DNA of 64,000 nucleotides, taken from assembly GCF_005502745.1 (NCBI RefSeq), contig NZ_SCNL01000006.1, positions 62,001 through 126,000 on the forward strand, read 5' to 3'. The position numbers and the translations under genes are program-made. How positions within the stretch are numbered: the stretch's first letter is position 1; every line of letters starts with the position of its first letter. Under the pieces are notes generated by a model. The model was not told where the DNA came from. It saw only the letters and a program-made list of their open reading frames with translations, and did not search any database. Of the stretch, positions 1 to 8,983 are shown in pieces. The stretch comes from Sphingomonas sp. 3P27F8. GTDB taxonomy: Bacteria > Pseudomonadota > Alphaproteobacteria > Sphingomonadales > Sphingomonadaceae.

Positions 1-1887
1 CCAATAGGTGACCCGCGGATCGTTAAGCCCGCCGGAAATGAACAGGGGCGGATACGCTTGCGGCTTCACCTGATCGTAGGGCGAATAGCTGTGGATCAGC
101 TCGAACGCGGCCTTGTCGATGATCGGATTGCCCCATTCCGGCCATTCGCCCGGCGTGAGCGGCAGCGTCTCGTCCAGCATCGTGTTGAGCACGTCGACAA
201 ACGGCACATCGGCGATAACCGCGCCCCACAGTTCGGGATCGGAATTCACCACCGCGCCCATCAGTTCGCCACCCGCGGACCGCCCCGCGATCGCGATCCG
301 GCCCGCGCTGGTCCAGCCCTGCGCGATCAGCCCCTTCGCCACATCGACGAAATCGTTGAAAGTGTTGGTGCGCTTTTCCAGTTTCCCGTCACGATACCAT
401 TGCTGCCCCAGGTCGTCGCCACCACGGATATGCGCTATCGCGTAAGCAAAGCCACGATCGAGCAGCGAGAGCCGGCCGGTGGAGAAGCCTGGCGCGATCG
501 CGTGACCGTAAGCGCCATAACTGTAAAGATAGAGCGGCCGCGACCCGTCCTTCGGGAAATCGGCCGGAAAGACGATCGACACCGGCACCATCGTGCCGTC
601 GCGCGCGGCGATCTTCAGCCGCTCGGTGCGATATTTCGTGCCATCATAGCCCGAAGGGATTTCCTGCACCTTGAGCACGGTGAGTTCGTCGGCCGCGACG
701 TCATAATCATACACTGTTCCGGGCGTGACCATCGACTCATAGCCGAGCCGCAGGACGGTCTGGTCATATTCGGGATTGTCGCCAAGCCCGGCCGTATAGC
801 TTTCTTCCGGAAACGCGATGCGCCTGCCCTGGGTCGGCGCATCGTAGCGGTGGATCGCAATCTGATCGAGGCCATCCTCGCGCCCCTCCACTACGAAGAA
901 ATCGCGATAGCATTCCACTCCCGTCATGTAGAAGCTCGGCGATGGAGCGATCAGTTCGGTCCATTCGCCAGGCGCGCTGATCGGCGCGGTCACCAGTCGC
1001 CACATCGGATCGGTGTCATTGGTGTGAATGAACAGGGTGTCGCCATGTGCATCGACATCATATTCACGGCCCGCAAGACGCGGCGCGACCATGATCGGCG
1101 CCGCGAACGGATCGTTCGCCGGCAGCAACCGCACCTCGCTCGTCACATGATCGCCAGTCGCGATCATGATCCACTTGCGGTCGCTCGTCTCCGACACGGC
1201 GACGCGATAGCCCTCATCATCCTCGTGATAGAGCTCGACATCATCCGCCGGATCGGTGCCGAGACGGTGGAATCGCGCATTGTCCGTGCGCCATTCTTTG
1301 TTGGCGAGCCCGTACAGGAAGCCGGCATCGTCCGCCGTCCAGACTATATCGGAGAGCATGCCGGGAATGACGTCCGGCAGATGCTCGCCAGTCACGATAT
1401 CCTTCACGCGGATCTCGAAGCGCTCCGCGCCTGAATCGTCGATCGCATAGGCAAGTTTGGTGCCGTCGTTCGACACCGCGAACGCGCCCAGCCGAAAATA
1501 TTCCTTGCCCTGCGCGAGCGCCGGTTCGTCGAGCAGCAATTCGTCCGGGCCGCCGGCGACCGGCCTGCGCCACCACTTTCGATACTGGCCGCCCAGATCA
1601 AAACCGGTCCAGTACAACCAGTCGCCGTCCTTTTGCGGAACGGTTTCCTCATCCTCCTTGATGCGCGCCCGCATCTCGGCGTTGATCCGATCGGTCAGCG
1701 GCTTCAGCGGCGCCATCACCGCCTCGAAATAGGCATTCTCCGCTTCCAGATATGCGAGCACATCCTTGTCGGTGACATCGGGATAACCGGCATCTTTCAG
1801 CCATGCCCAGGGATCTTCGATCGTGATGCCGTGGCGGGTAAATCGGTGCGGGCGGGTTTGGGCGCGGGGCGGAACTGGAAGGCTCAT
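1..1887 (-). CDS. ptrB: Oligopeptidase B (S9A prolyl oligopeptidase family), 3'-truncated by window edge
   Basis: This is a cytosolic serine peptidase of the prolyl-oligopeptidase family. Members cleave short peptides after basic residues behind a beta-propeller gate. The reading frame runs from an ATG at 1887 to base 1 without a stop, giving 629 residues; the family is usually about 680-700. The nucleophile motif GRSAGGE is at residues 535-541 (Ser537) and the catalytic Asp lies in NDPRV (Asp623). The third triad member, His, would lie beyond the window. The N-terminus (RHGITIEDPWAWLKD) matches the conserved opening of the family. It is transcribed away from the DUF808 gene. The assignment to oligopeptidase B rather than another S9 subfamily rests on the GRSAGG motif and is quite secure. 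Confidence 0.93.
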   Translation of the reverse strand, partial: MSLPVPPRAQTRPHRFTRHGITIEDPWAWLKDAGYPDVTDKDVLAYLEAENAYFEAVMAPLKPLTDRINAEMRARIKEDEETVPQKDGDWLYWTGFDLGGQYRKWWRRPVAGGPDELLLDEPALAQGKEYFRLGAFAVSNDGTKLAYAIDDSGAERFEIRVKDIVTGEHLPDVIPGMLSDIVWTADDAGFLYGLANKEWRTDNARFHRLGTDPADDVELYHEDDEGYRVAVSETSDRKWIMIATGDHVTSEVRLLPANDPFAAPIMVAPRLAGREYDVDAHGDTLFIHTNDTDPMWRLVTAPISAPGEWTELIAPSPSFYMTGVECYRDFFVVEGREDGLDQIAIHRYDAPTQGRRIAFPEESYTAGLGDNPEYDQTVLRLGYESMVTPGTVYDYDVAADELTVLKVQEIPSGYDGTKYRTERLKIAARDGTMVPVSIVFPADFPKDGSRPLYLYSYGAYGHAIAPGFSTGRLSLLDRGFAYAIAHIRGGDDLGQQWYRDGKLEKRTNTFNDFVDVAKGLIAQGWTSAGRIAIAGRSAGGELMGAVVNSDPELWGAVIADVPFVDVLNTMLDETLPLTPGEWPEWGNPIIDKAAFELIHSYSPYDQVKPQAYPPLFISGGLNDPRVTYW

Positions 1888-1933
1888 GCGCCCTCCATAA
1901 CCACCGATCCGATCTTGTCGATGCATCCGCACA

Positions 1934-2023
1934 TCACGATTGCACTTTTTGCAATCTACTCCGCTTAGTTTGCAGTTGCGAAATGACATGCTGCGTCGCA
2001 CAAGGATCGGGCCTTTCAGGCAT
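1934..2023 (-). CDS. Possible 29-aa ORF with strong ribosome-binding site, perhaps a truncated remnant
   Basis: A short minus-strand frame (ATG at 2023, TGA at 1934-1936) sits directly behind AGGAGAGG, a near-perfect Shine-Dalgarno sequence. The product begins MPERPDPCATQHVIS and is rich in Gln, Lys and Arg. I cannot name it. It may be the 5' end of a longer helical protein cut by a stop, or a genuine micro-ORF in the leader region of the downstream peptidase gene, whose ATG lies 46 bases further on. Evidence is limited to the ribosome-binding site. Confidence 0.3.
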   Translation of the reverse strand: MPERPDPCATQHVISQLQTKRSRLQKVQS

Positions 2024-2042
2024 CCTCTCCTAAAAACTTTCC

Positions 2043-2073
2043 AAGGCCGGTCTCGCGACTGGCCTTTCTTTTT
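2043..2073 (+). terminator. Rho-independent terminator-like hairpin
   Basis: Stem AAGGCCGG / CTGGCCTT (7 of 8 pairs) with loop TCTCGCGA is followed by TCTTTTT on the plus strand. No plus-strand gene is visible upstream, so it may end an unrecognised small RNA or be fortuitous. Confidence 0.45.
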
Positions 2074-2317
2074 GCCTGAAGAGCCTGCAAGCAAAGGTCG
2101 CTGAGGCACGCCGAATCAAAATAATGATTTGGAGTGGAGCCGCCGGCAGGACCGGCACCGGCGGAGCAACAGTGCGGGGGATCGAGCGGTCCGCGGATGG
2201 CCGTTCTCCCCCGCTTTGTTCTACCGGCGGTTCGCATCCTGCCGATATCGCCCCTTGCGTATTGGGCGAGAAATGCGCGATGCCGGCTCTTCCGTTAATT
2301 TAACAGGGACTTGATCG

Positions 2318-3247
2318 ATGGCCGGCGGCTTATTTGCGCTGCTTGACGATATCGCAGTGCTCGCCAAGCTCGCCGCCGCCAGCCTGGATGACGTTGCCGC
2401 CGCGGCCGGGAAGGCGGGCGTGAAGGCAGCCGGCGTGGTGATCGACGATACCGCCGTCACGCCGCGCTATGTGGTGGGCCTCTCCCCTTCGCGCGAGCTG
2501 CCGATCATCGGCAAGATCGCCCTGGGGTCGCTACGCAACAAACTCATCTTCCTGCTTCCCGCCGCGCTGCTGCTGTCGGCCTTCGCGCCCTGGGCGATCA
2601 CGCCGATCCTGATGGCGGGCGGCACGTTTCTTTGTTTCGAGGCGACCGAGAAGGTGATTGGCGCGATCACCAGCAAAGCGGACGATAACGACGCCGTCGC
2701 AGCCGCAGACGCAAAGCAACTGGAGGACCGCCAGGTTTCCGGCGCGATCCGCACCGATCTGATCCTGTCGGCAGAAATAATGGCGATCGCGCTGTCCACG
2801 CTCGATGACCAGTCGCTGGTCAATCAGGCGATCGCGCTCGCGCTGGTCGCGGTGGCCATAACGGCGGGCGTCTATGGCGTGGTCGCGCTGATCGTGAAGA
2901 TGGACGATATCGGCCTCGCGCTCGCCCGCCGCCCCGGCACTATGACGCAGGCGATCGGGCGCGGGCTGGTATCGGCGATGCCCGTGGTGCTGAGCGCGCT
3001 TTCCACGATCGGGATCGCCGCGATGCTGTGGGTCGGCGGACAGATCATCGTCCACGGGCTGGAACAGTTCAGCCTGACGCCCATCCCCGATTGGATTCAT
3101 CACGCCAGCGAGACGGTGCGGGGAACCGCCGGCGCGTTGGGCGACGCGGCATCCTGGGCCTGCGCGGCCTTCCTATCGGCGATCATCGGCCTTATCGTGG
3201 GCGGTATTGTCGCCGGCGTGCTGCATCTTGTCCCCCGTCGGCACTGA
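2318..3247 (+). CDS. DUF808 family (YedI-like) inner-membrane protein
   Basis: This 309-aa protein has the hallmark N-terminus of the DUF808/YedI family (MAGGLFALLDDIAVLAKLAA), followed by a soluble stretch with VVIDDTAVTPRYV. Several strongly hydrophobic segments lie near residues 85-120, 165-200, 220-250 and 285-305. The function of the family is not established; it is a predicted cytoplasmic-membrane protein. The ATG at 2318 has an AGGGA-like ribosome-binding site nearby, and its length fits the family. The aminopeptidase gene follows after 20 bases on the same strand, so the two are probably cotranscribed, although I know of no functional link. Confidence 0.85.
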   Translation: MAGGLFALLDDIAVLAKLAAASLDDVAAAAGKAGVKAAGVVIDDTAVTPRYVVGLSPSRELPIIGKIALGSLRNKLIFLLPAALLLSAFAPWAITPILMAGGTFLCFEATEKVIGAITSKADDNDAVAAADAKQLEDRQVSGAIRTDLILSAEIMAIALSTLDDQSLVNQAIALALVAVAITAGVYGVVALIVKMDDIGLALARRPGTMTQAIGRGLVSAMPVVLSALSTIGIAAMLWVGGQIIVHGLEQFSLTPIPDWIHHASETVRGTAGALGDAASWACAAFLSAIIGLIVGGIVAGVLHLVPRRH

Positions 3248-3267
3248 CCCACGAACGGAAGCCACGC

Positions 3268-5067
3268 ATGTCCACCTATTCCGCCCGACTCGCCGCCCTG
3301 CGCGAACAGCTCGCCCGCGAGCGCCTCGGCGGCTTCGTCGTACCGCTGACCGACGAGCATATGAGCGAGTATGTGGGGGCCTATGCGCAGCGGCTGGCGT
3401 GGCTCACCGGCTTTCAGGGATCGGCGGGGACAGCGGTGGTGCTGCCTGAAGAGGCCGCCATCTTCACCGACGGGCGTTACACCCTGCAAGTCCGCGAGCA
3501 GGTCGATGGCGACGACTGGCAGTTCGTCGGCGTGCCGGAGACGAGCGTGGCGGCCTGGCTCGAGCGGCACGCGGCGGACGGAGCGCGGATCGGATACGAT
3601 CCGTGGCTCCATACCCGCGCCTGGGTGGACGAGGCTTCAGCCGCGCTCGCGAAGGTGGGTGCAACATTGGTGGCGATGGATACCAACCCGGTCGACGCGG
3701 TCTGGCCCGATCGTCCCGCCCCGTCGGACGCCACGCTGGCGGTGCATGACGATGCGCTGGCCGGCCGCTCCTCCGCCGACAAGCGCGCCGCGATCGCCGA
3801 CTGGCTGGCCGAGCAGCATGCCGACGCGGTCGTGCTGGCAGCGCTCGATTCGACCGCATGGCTACTCAACGTGCGCGGCGCCGACGTATCCCGCACGCCC
3901 GTGGCGCTCGCCTACACGATCGTCAACGCGGACGGCACCGCCGACCTGTTCGTCGCGCCCGAGAAGATCACCGATGCTGTGCGCCAGCACCTCGGCAATG
4001 CCGTGCGCGTCCATCCTCGCGCTGCTTTCGCCACCGCGCTTGCGACGTTCGCGGGCAAGCGCGTGGCGGTGGATCCAGCGCTCTCGGTCGCGGCGATCCC
4101 GCTGGCGATCGAGGCCGGCGGCGGCACGACATTGCCGCTGCGCGACCCGATCGTCATCCCCAAGGCGTGCAAGAATTCCGCCGAGATCGATGGCCACCGC
4201 GCCGCCAGCCTGCGCGACGGCGCGGCGCTCACCCGTTTCCTGCGCTGGATATCGATCGAGGCGCTCAAGGGCGGCCAGACCGAGCTTTCCGCCGCCGCCA
4301 AGCTGCAAGCGTTTCGCGAGGAAACCGGGCTGCTGAAGGATCTGTCGTTCGACACGATCTCCGCCACCGGCGCGCACGGCGCCAGCCCGCACTATCACGT
4401 CACCGCGGAATCGAACGCGCCGATCGAACCCGGCCAGCTCTACCTGATCGATTCCGGCGGCCAATATGCCGACGGCACGACCGACCTGACGCGTGTCGTG
4501 CCGATCGGTGCGCCGACAGCCGAGATGCGCGACCGCTTCACCCGTGTGCTCAAGGGCCATATCGCGCTGGCCACCGCAGCCTTTCCGCATGGCACGACCG
4601 GGCAGCAACTGGACGCGCTGGCGCGTCTGCCGCTGTGGAAGGCCGGGCTCGATTTCGCGCACGGCACGGGACATGGCGTCGGCAGCTATCTTTCGGTGCA
4701 TGAAGGCCCGGCGCGCATCGCCAAGCCCAGCTATGGCGGTGGCGGCCCGCAGGAGCCGCTGCGCGCCGGCATGATCCTTTCGAACGAGCCCGGCTATTAC
4801 AAGGCGGGCGAATACGGCATCCGCATCGAGAATTTGCTGCTGGTGGTCGAGCGCGAATTTGTCGGCGGCGAGGCGCCGATGCTCGCCTTCGAAACGCTGA
4901 CGCTCGCCCCGATCGATCGCGACCTGATCGATCCGGCGCTGCTCGATCAGGCTGAGCTGGCATGGCTGAACGCCTATCACGCGCGCGTCGCGGAAAGTTT
5001 AGGTACGGTGCTGGAGGGCGACGATCGGGCGTGGCTGATCGAGCGTTGCCGACCGCTGAACCATTAG
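3268..5067 (+). CDS. pepP: Xaa-Pro aminopeptidase (M24B, long ~600-aa type)
   Basis: This cytosolic metallopeptidase removes an N-terminal residue preceding proline. It has 599 residues with the long architecture: two creatinase-like N-terminal domains, then the pita-bread catalytic domain from about residue 320. The dinuclear metal ligands are all visible: Asp395 and Asp406 in DSGGQYADGTTD, His469 in GTGHGVG, Glu507 in SNEPGYY and Glu521 in GIRIEN. The additional His465 of the active site is also present. The start was set at 3268 (MSTYSARLAALREQL) because the upstream extension of the frame overlaps the DUF808 gene. The gene lies 20 bases downstream of the DUF808 gene. Confidence 0.93.
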   Translation: MSTYSARLAALREQLARERLGGFVVPLTDEHMSEYVGAYAQRLAWLTGFQGSAGTAVVLPEEAAIFTDGRYTLQVREQVDGDDWQFVGVPETSVAAWLERHAADGARIGYDPWLHTRAWVDEASAALAKVGATLVAMDTNPVDAVWPDRPAPSDATLAVHDDALAGRSSADKRAAIADWLAEQHADAVVLAALDSTAWLLNVRGADVSRTPVALAYTIVNADGTADLFVAPEKITDAVRQHLGNAVRVHPRAAFATALATFAGKRVAVDPALSVAAIPLAIEAGGGTTLPLRDPIVIPKACKNSAEIDGHRAASLRDGAALTRFLRWISIEALKGGQTELSAAAKLQAFREETGLLKDLSFDTISATGAHGASPHYHVTAESNAPIEPGQLYLIDSGGQYADGTTDLTRVVPIGAPTAEMRDRFTRVLKGHIALATAAFPHGTTGQQLDALARLPLWKAGLDFAHGTGHGVGSYLSVHEGPARIAKPSYGGGGPQEPLRAGMILSNEPGYYKAGEYGIRIENLLLVVEREFVGGEAPMLAFETLTLAPIDRDLIDPALLDQAELAWLNAYHARVAESLGTVLEGDDRAWLIERCRPLNH

Positions 5068-5093
5068 CCGCGCGGCTGGCGACATGCGGGCGA

Positions 5094-5249
5094 TCACTCC
5101 ACGCCAGTATTGGCCGAGCCGCGGTCGGCCGCAATCGGCACCTCAGTGGCCGATGCAGGCTTGCCACGCGCCTGCTGTTTGCGCTTTTTAAGGTTCGCGC
5201 GGAGCTGCTCTGCGAGCCGTGCGGCCCGGCTATCATCATTGTTCGACAT
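5094..5249 (-). CDS. Small basic protein of 51 aa, hypothetical
   Basis: The short frame starts MSNNDDSRAARLAEQLRANL and continues with a Lys/Arg/Gln-rich segment (KKRKQQARGK), then an unstructured tail ending NTGVE. It has the amphipathic-helix-plus-basic-patch look of small conserved sphingomonad proteins, which often sit beside tRNA genes. That recollection is not verified. It is convergent with pepP (26 bases apart) and divergent from tRNA-Thr. There are no cysteines, signal peptide or membrane segment. Function unknown. Confidence 0.65.
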   Translation of the reverse strand: MSNNDDSRAARLAEQLRANLKKRKQQARGKPASATEVPIAADRGSANTGVE

Positions 5250-5328
5250 GCAATCTGTTAATGCGCCTGCGCCAAAGCCTTGACAATGCCGCCGCCCTCG
5301 TCTCTAGGGCGCCTCTCCCTCGGGAAAT

Positions 5329-5408
<80 letters not shown>

Positions 5409-5725
5409 TCAACAACTTAGTGATTCTCACGCCGCTAGCAGATTGTCCTTGGCAATCGCTTGGCAAGCAGCGGCGTTCAACTACCGCCGTTTTGCTCACA
5501 AATTCATATGTTGCATCTTACACGCTCTTCGACCGATAACGGGCCGGTTCCGGACTGGCACGTTTCGGAAGAGCGAAGCCGAAGAGCTGCCGGTCCTGAC
5601 CCATTCGATTGCCCGGCCGGCTACGACCAGTTCAGGTCTTTCGGTCACCGGTCCACGAACGACCGCTCGTGCCGGAACCGGCCATTCGCCTCCTGTGGAG
5701 CGAGCGGGCAGCAACGCGCCTCAAC
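5409..5725. other. Left island end without a recognisable gene
   Basis: This 317-bp stretch next to attL is where an integrase gene often sits in tRNA-borne islands, but no frame resembles one. The octamer CTTGGCAA occurs twice, at 5448-5455 and 5459-5466, one helical turn apart. The rest looks like decayed sequence. Confidence 0.5.
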
Positions 5726-6119
5726 TCAGACGAAGTAGCTCGCGGGCCTGCCGTTCGTCCACGCTTCTTCGAAGCCCCGCCTCGCGCCTTCCACGACGTC
5801 CGGTGCTCGGACGATTGTAATGACCTCCCTGGCTGAAGAAGCACCTCCGCGATTGGCGAAGTTCGCTGAGGCATGCCGCTTCGTTGTCGACCACGAACAC
5901 CTTGGCGTGAAGCCCCTCCACAACCCGTAGCGCGAGCCGTTCTGGGTTGGCCATGCGCAGGATAGGCGCAGCCAACGAGGCTTCCGAGGTCAGGACGCGC
6001 ACGTCGAGCCTCGACGCGACGAACTCCAGCAGGGCGAGCAGCTCGACCGAGAGATGCGGGGCCGCGACGAGGAGGCTAACCGCAGGCGACCGTGATGGGG
6101 AACGCGTTGTCGGCGCCAA
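5726..6119 (-). pseudogene. Phospholipase D-like (HKD) fragment, frameshifted
   Basis: The first frame, from about 6119, reads into LRVVEGLHAKVFVVDNEAA, an H-x-K-x4-D signature of PLD-like nucleases and phospholipases. It then loses the family pattern. The expected continuation, SANFANRGGASS followed by REVITIVRAP and a C-terminal helix ending PASYFV, is found in the neighbouring frame, which ends at 5726. Joining the frames near 5870 restores a credible HKD domain of about 130 residues. Intact PLD-like enzymes are longer, so the N-terminal part is probably missing as well. A sequencing error could mimic the frameshift, but not the missing N-terminus. Confidence 0.6.
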
Positions 6120-6227
6120 TCGTGATCAATCCGGACCGAATCCGGAAAGAGGCTTTGACAGTTGCCATTGAGTGCTAATTAAATCGCACAAGTAAGACTC
6201 GGGACGCCGTCTGAGGGGAGCGCGCCG

Positions 6228-7502
6228 ATGCCAAGTCCATCCTTTGAATTCGACCCGTTTCCGACCACCCTTTATTCCGCCGAGGACCTTCTCCAAGGGT
6301 TCGATCCCGATAAGCCTTCGAGCTATGGAAAGATGCACGACACCCTTATCTACAGGGAGTTCGTGGCAACCGGCGGCGCAGCCTGCACAGACTACCTTAC
6401 CACGATGGGGAGGGCGCTGCATGACAACGCGATCGGCCAAGCGCTTGCCCAGACAGTGCCGGGGGACCGGATCGTGGCGATCATGGGCGGCCACGCAGGT
6501 GCTCGCGGTGACGCGGTATATGAAGACACAGCTAGGCTTGCCTCCCGACTGACGACCGCCGGCTTCACGCTAGCAAGCGGCGGCGGCCCCGGTATCATGG
6601 AAGCCACGCACCTCGGCGTGGCCTTCGCCGGCGATCCCGGTCTGGAGGACGCGCTGAAGGAAATCTCCGCTGCGGGCGTACCGCCGGCGATTCCAGCTAA
6701 TGCTGGACGGCTCGTGCAAGCCGACGGCGCGATCGACACCGCGATTGCCGGCGCGCTCGGCGAGTATCTGGCGCCAGCGGTGCGGATTATGCGCTCGCTC
6801 GGTCGAACCGGCGGCATAGGCATCCCGACATGGCTATACGGCCATGAGCCGACCACGCCCTTCGCCTCGTCGATCGCGAAGTATTTCCAGAACAGCATTC
6901 GTGAGGACGGACTCCTCGCGCTCGCGACCAATGGAATTATCTACATGCCTGGCGGCGCGGGTACGCTCCAGGAGGTGTTCCAGGACGCGGCCCAGAACTA
7001 CTACAAGACCTTCCCGACAGGACCGGGCAAAACGGGCGAGTTCAGTCCCATGGTCTTCTTCGGTGATTTCTGGACGACGAAAATCCGCGTCCGTCCGGTA
7101 TTGAAGGCTCTGTTCGGGAAGCCGGCGAAGGCGCCGGACCGCAACATCGGCAACGAATATGAAGACTGGGTTCGCTTCCTCACAGATCCGGACGAAGTGA
7201 TCGCCCACCTCGAATCATTCGAGGCGAGGCCTGCGCCAGGCCTTGAGCTGATGAAGGCGAACATTAGCCTTCCGGCGGGCAACCTGCTCGACGACATGTT
7301 GCCGGGTACAGTGCTGGTCCCTGCGGCCTCGTGGAACAGCGGGCAACCCTATGTCACTGCCTATCCGGACGGCCCCTGCTATCCTCCGAACCAGCAGTCC
7401 AACCTGGCACGCACCAGCCTGACGCCGGTCGGCGGCGCCACCAACGTCCCCGCGTGTGACAACAGCGGCAGCATGAGTGCGATACGATGCGCAGTTCACT
7501 GA
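6228..7502 (+). CDS. LOG-family Rossmann protein (TIGR00730/SLOG-like) with C-terminal extension
   Basis: This 424-aa protein has the nucleotide-binding signature of the LOG family: GGHAGARG at residues 87-94, ASGGGPGIMEA at 116-126 and PGGAGTLQE at 241-249. Classical LOG enzymes hydrolyse nucleoside 5'-monophosphates to base and ribose phosphate. Related SLOG proteins act as nucleotide sensors or effectors in conflict systems. The catalytic PGGxGTxxE motif is intact, so hydrolase activity is plausible. It is about twice the size of a plain LOG enzyme, with an N-terminal arm of about 80 residues and a tail of about 90. Its end overlaps the start of the lipoprotein gene by 16 bases, suggesting translational coupling. 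The substrate and role are unknown. Confidence 0.8.
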   Translation: MPSPSFEFDPFPTTLYSAEDLLQGFDPDKPSSYGKMHDTLIYREFVATGGAACTDYLTTMGRALHDNAIGQALAQTVPGDRIVAIMGGHAGARGDAVYEDTARLASRLTTAGFTLASGGGPGIMEATHLGVAFAGDPGLEDALKEISAAGVPPAIPANAGRLVQADGAIDTAIAGALGEYLAPAVRIMRSLGRTGGIGIPTWLYGHEPTTPFASSIAKYFQNSIREDGLLALATNGIIYMPGGAGTLQEVFQDAAQNYYKTFPTGPGKTGEFSPMVFFGDFWTTKIRVRPVLKALFGKPAKAPDRNIGNEYEDWVRFLTDPDEVIAHLESFEARPAPGLELMKANISLPAGNLLDDMLPGTVLVPAASWNSGQPYVTAYPDGPCYPPNQQSNLARTSLTPVGGATNVPACDNSGSMSAIRCAVH

Positions 7503-8983
7503 AGCGTTTTCCGACACCTATCGTCGCTGTCATGATGCTCGGCGCCTGCGCGCATGCGGAGAACTATCGTTGGAGCGAGGACAGCTCGCCCAAGTTCGCC
7601 GGCAACCTTAGTCCGCCAGACGGCAGCTCGTTCGGATCGTGGTCGGACCCATCGGTCTCGGTATACAGCTTCGCCAGCCCGGCGACGCCGACCCCCGACG
7701 CAAGCCTGCGCGACCTCTCCGATCGCGGCCAAGCCGCGCTAATCTTGGCGATGACTGCGTCGGGTGCGAAACCGGACGACATCCGGGATGCCCTGGCAAA
7801 GCCACTGAAAGCGAAGACCGCACCCACCGAGACGCCGGTCGTGACCGAGGGCGTTTTCAAACGGACGCTCGTCGCCAACGTCACCAAAGGCTGGAACGCC
7901 CGACCCGGCGACCGCCTCGTCTGGACGTGGGTGTACGTGAAGCCGCTCAACTTCGCCTTCGAGGGATATACGATCGTCGCGACCGATAATCAGGTCCTGA
8001 ACATCGAGAACGTGACCAACGCCACCACGGCGAGCCTAACGGGGCAGCTCGGGCGGACGACGAGCGGTACCACCGGTTCGACGACCACCGCTCCGCCGGT
8101 CGTCAGCACGCTCTCCAACGTTCTCGGTGGCTCGGCGGGTGTATCGGGCTCTGTGGGCAACACCTACACGACGACGGCCGCAATCAATCAGCAATACGTG
8201 AAGCTCGGCGCGGACATCGTGCCCGGCGAGTTGCGGATATATCGCGAGAGCGAACGCAACCTGGATGTCGCAGGCAACACGTTGATCGCGCTGAGCCTGC
8301 GGATGGATCCGAATAACTATCAGGACGCAGACTTCGTGCAGACCCTGCGCGTGACCGGGCTGAACGTGCTGGACGACAAGCGGGCTTTCCGCTCGGCGGA
8401 CGAGACAGTCATCGACGTTTCGGTGAACAAGGCCCCGCCGAGGTGCGAACTCAAGGCCGAGGTAACTCTCTTCTACCAGTTCAGGCGTGCCAAGGATGGC
8501 CGCAGCTACGTGGAGGGTCAGCAGGACGCGGAGTACTATTCCGCTCAGACCACCACGAAGGCCGTGACCGTCGTGCCGGCGGGCGACATCACGAAGCCCA
8601 GCTGGCGGATTTTCTCCAGCGCGAGTACCGTTCCTCTCTACGGACTTACTGTCTTCGACGATTCACTGCCGATCGACTTCGTGTCCTACGAACAGGCCAA
8701 TGCCTTCGCGGCTTGGCTGAACCATCAGCCGAAGTCCTTTTTCTCGACCGCTACGCCGTCGATCGGCAAGATGGGCCTGAAGCTCATCAGCGGCATTGGG
8801 ATGAAGGGCAACTGGACACCGATAGTGGCGGGACAGTTCATTGCTCGGCCTTTCAGCCAGCCGCCGGCCGATCTCGCGAAGACATGCCTGAAGATCGACC
8901 AGAGCTACGCCGCCACAGCCGCAGCCGTCGCGGCTTCTCAGCCGAGGCCGCAGCCCACACCGGTGCCGCCCAAACGGAAGTGA
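7487..8983 (+). CDS. Predicted outer-membrane or periplasmic lipoprotein, unknown function
   Basis: This 498-aa protein begins with a lipoprotein signal: basic n-region MRSSLKR, a hydrophobic core and the lipobox LGAC with Cys21 as lipidation site. The body carries no domain I recognise. Residues about 185-225 form a Gly/Thr/Ser-rich linker, and the last 20 residues are Pro-rich with a basic end (PPKRK). The start lies inside the end of the LOG-family gene, so the pair is probably coupled. An envelope lipoprotein coupled to a cytosolic nucleotide-processing protein is an unusual combination. Confidence 0.7.
   Translation: MRSSLKRFPTPIVAVMMLGACAHAENYRWSEDSSPKFAGNLSPPDGSSFGSWSDPSVSVYSFASPATPTPDASLRDLSDRGQAALILAMTASGAKPDDIRDALAKPLKAKTAPTETPVVTEGVFKRTLVANVTKGWNARPGDRLVWTWVYVKPLNFAFEGYTIVATDNQVLNIENVTNATTASLTGQLGRTTSGTTGSTTTAPPVVSTLSNVLGGSAGVSGSVGNTYTTTAAINQQYVKLGADIVPGELRIYRESERNLDVAGNTLIALSLRMDPNNYQDADFVQTLRVTGLNVLDDKRAFRSADETVIDVSVNKAPPRCELKAEVTLFYQFRRAKDGRSYVEGQQDAEYYSAQTTTKAVTVVPAGDITKPSWRIFSSASTVPLYGLTVFDDSLPIDFVSYEQANAFAAWLNHQPKSFFSTATPSIGKMGLKLISGIGMKGNWTPIVAGQFIARPFSQPPADLAKTCLKIDQSYAATAAAVAASQPRPQPTPVPPKRK

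Larger units (their letters stand above)
1888..2317. other. Intergenic region between divergent ptrB and DUF808 genes
   Basis: Apart from the short minus-strand ORF and the plus-strand hairpin listed separately, I see no gene here. Divergent promoters for the two flanking genes are expected, but I cannot place their boxes with confidence. Confidence 0.5.

Noticed and set aside
58..1434. 458-codon plus-strand frame opposite ptrB
   Set aside because: It is the antisense shadow of a clearly conserved oligopeptidase B frame; its composition is Arg/His/Asp-rich and has no recognisable domain.
3862..4980. 372-codon minus-strand frame within pepP
   Set aside because: All M24B metal ligands lie in the plus-strand frame; the minus frame is a high-GC shadow.
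5443..5820. Plus-strand frames next to attL as a possible integrase
   Set aside because: No recombinase catalytic pattern (Arg...His-x-x-Arg...Tyr or Ser-recombinase motifs); Arg/Ser/Pro-rich shadow-like composition.
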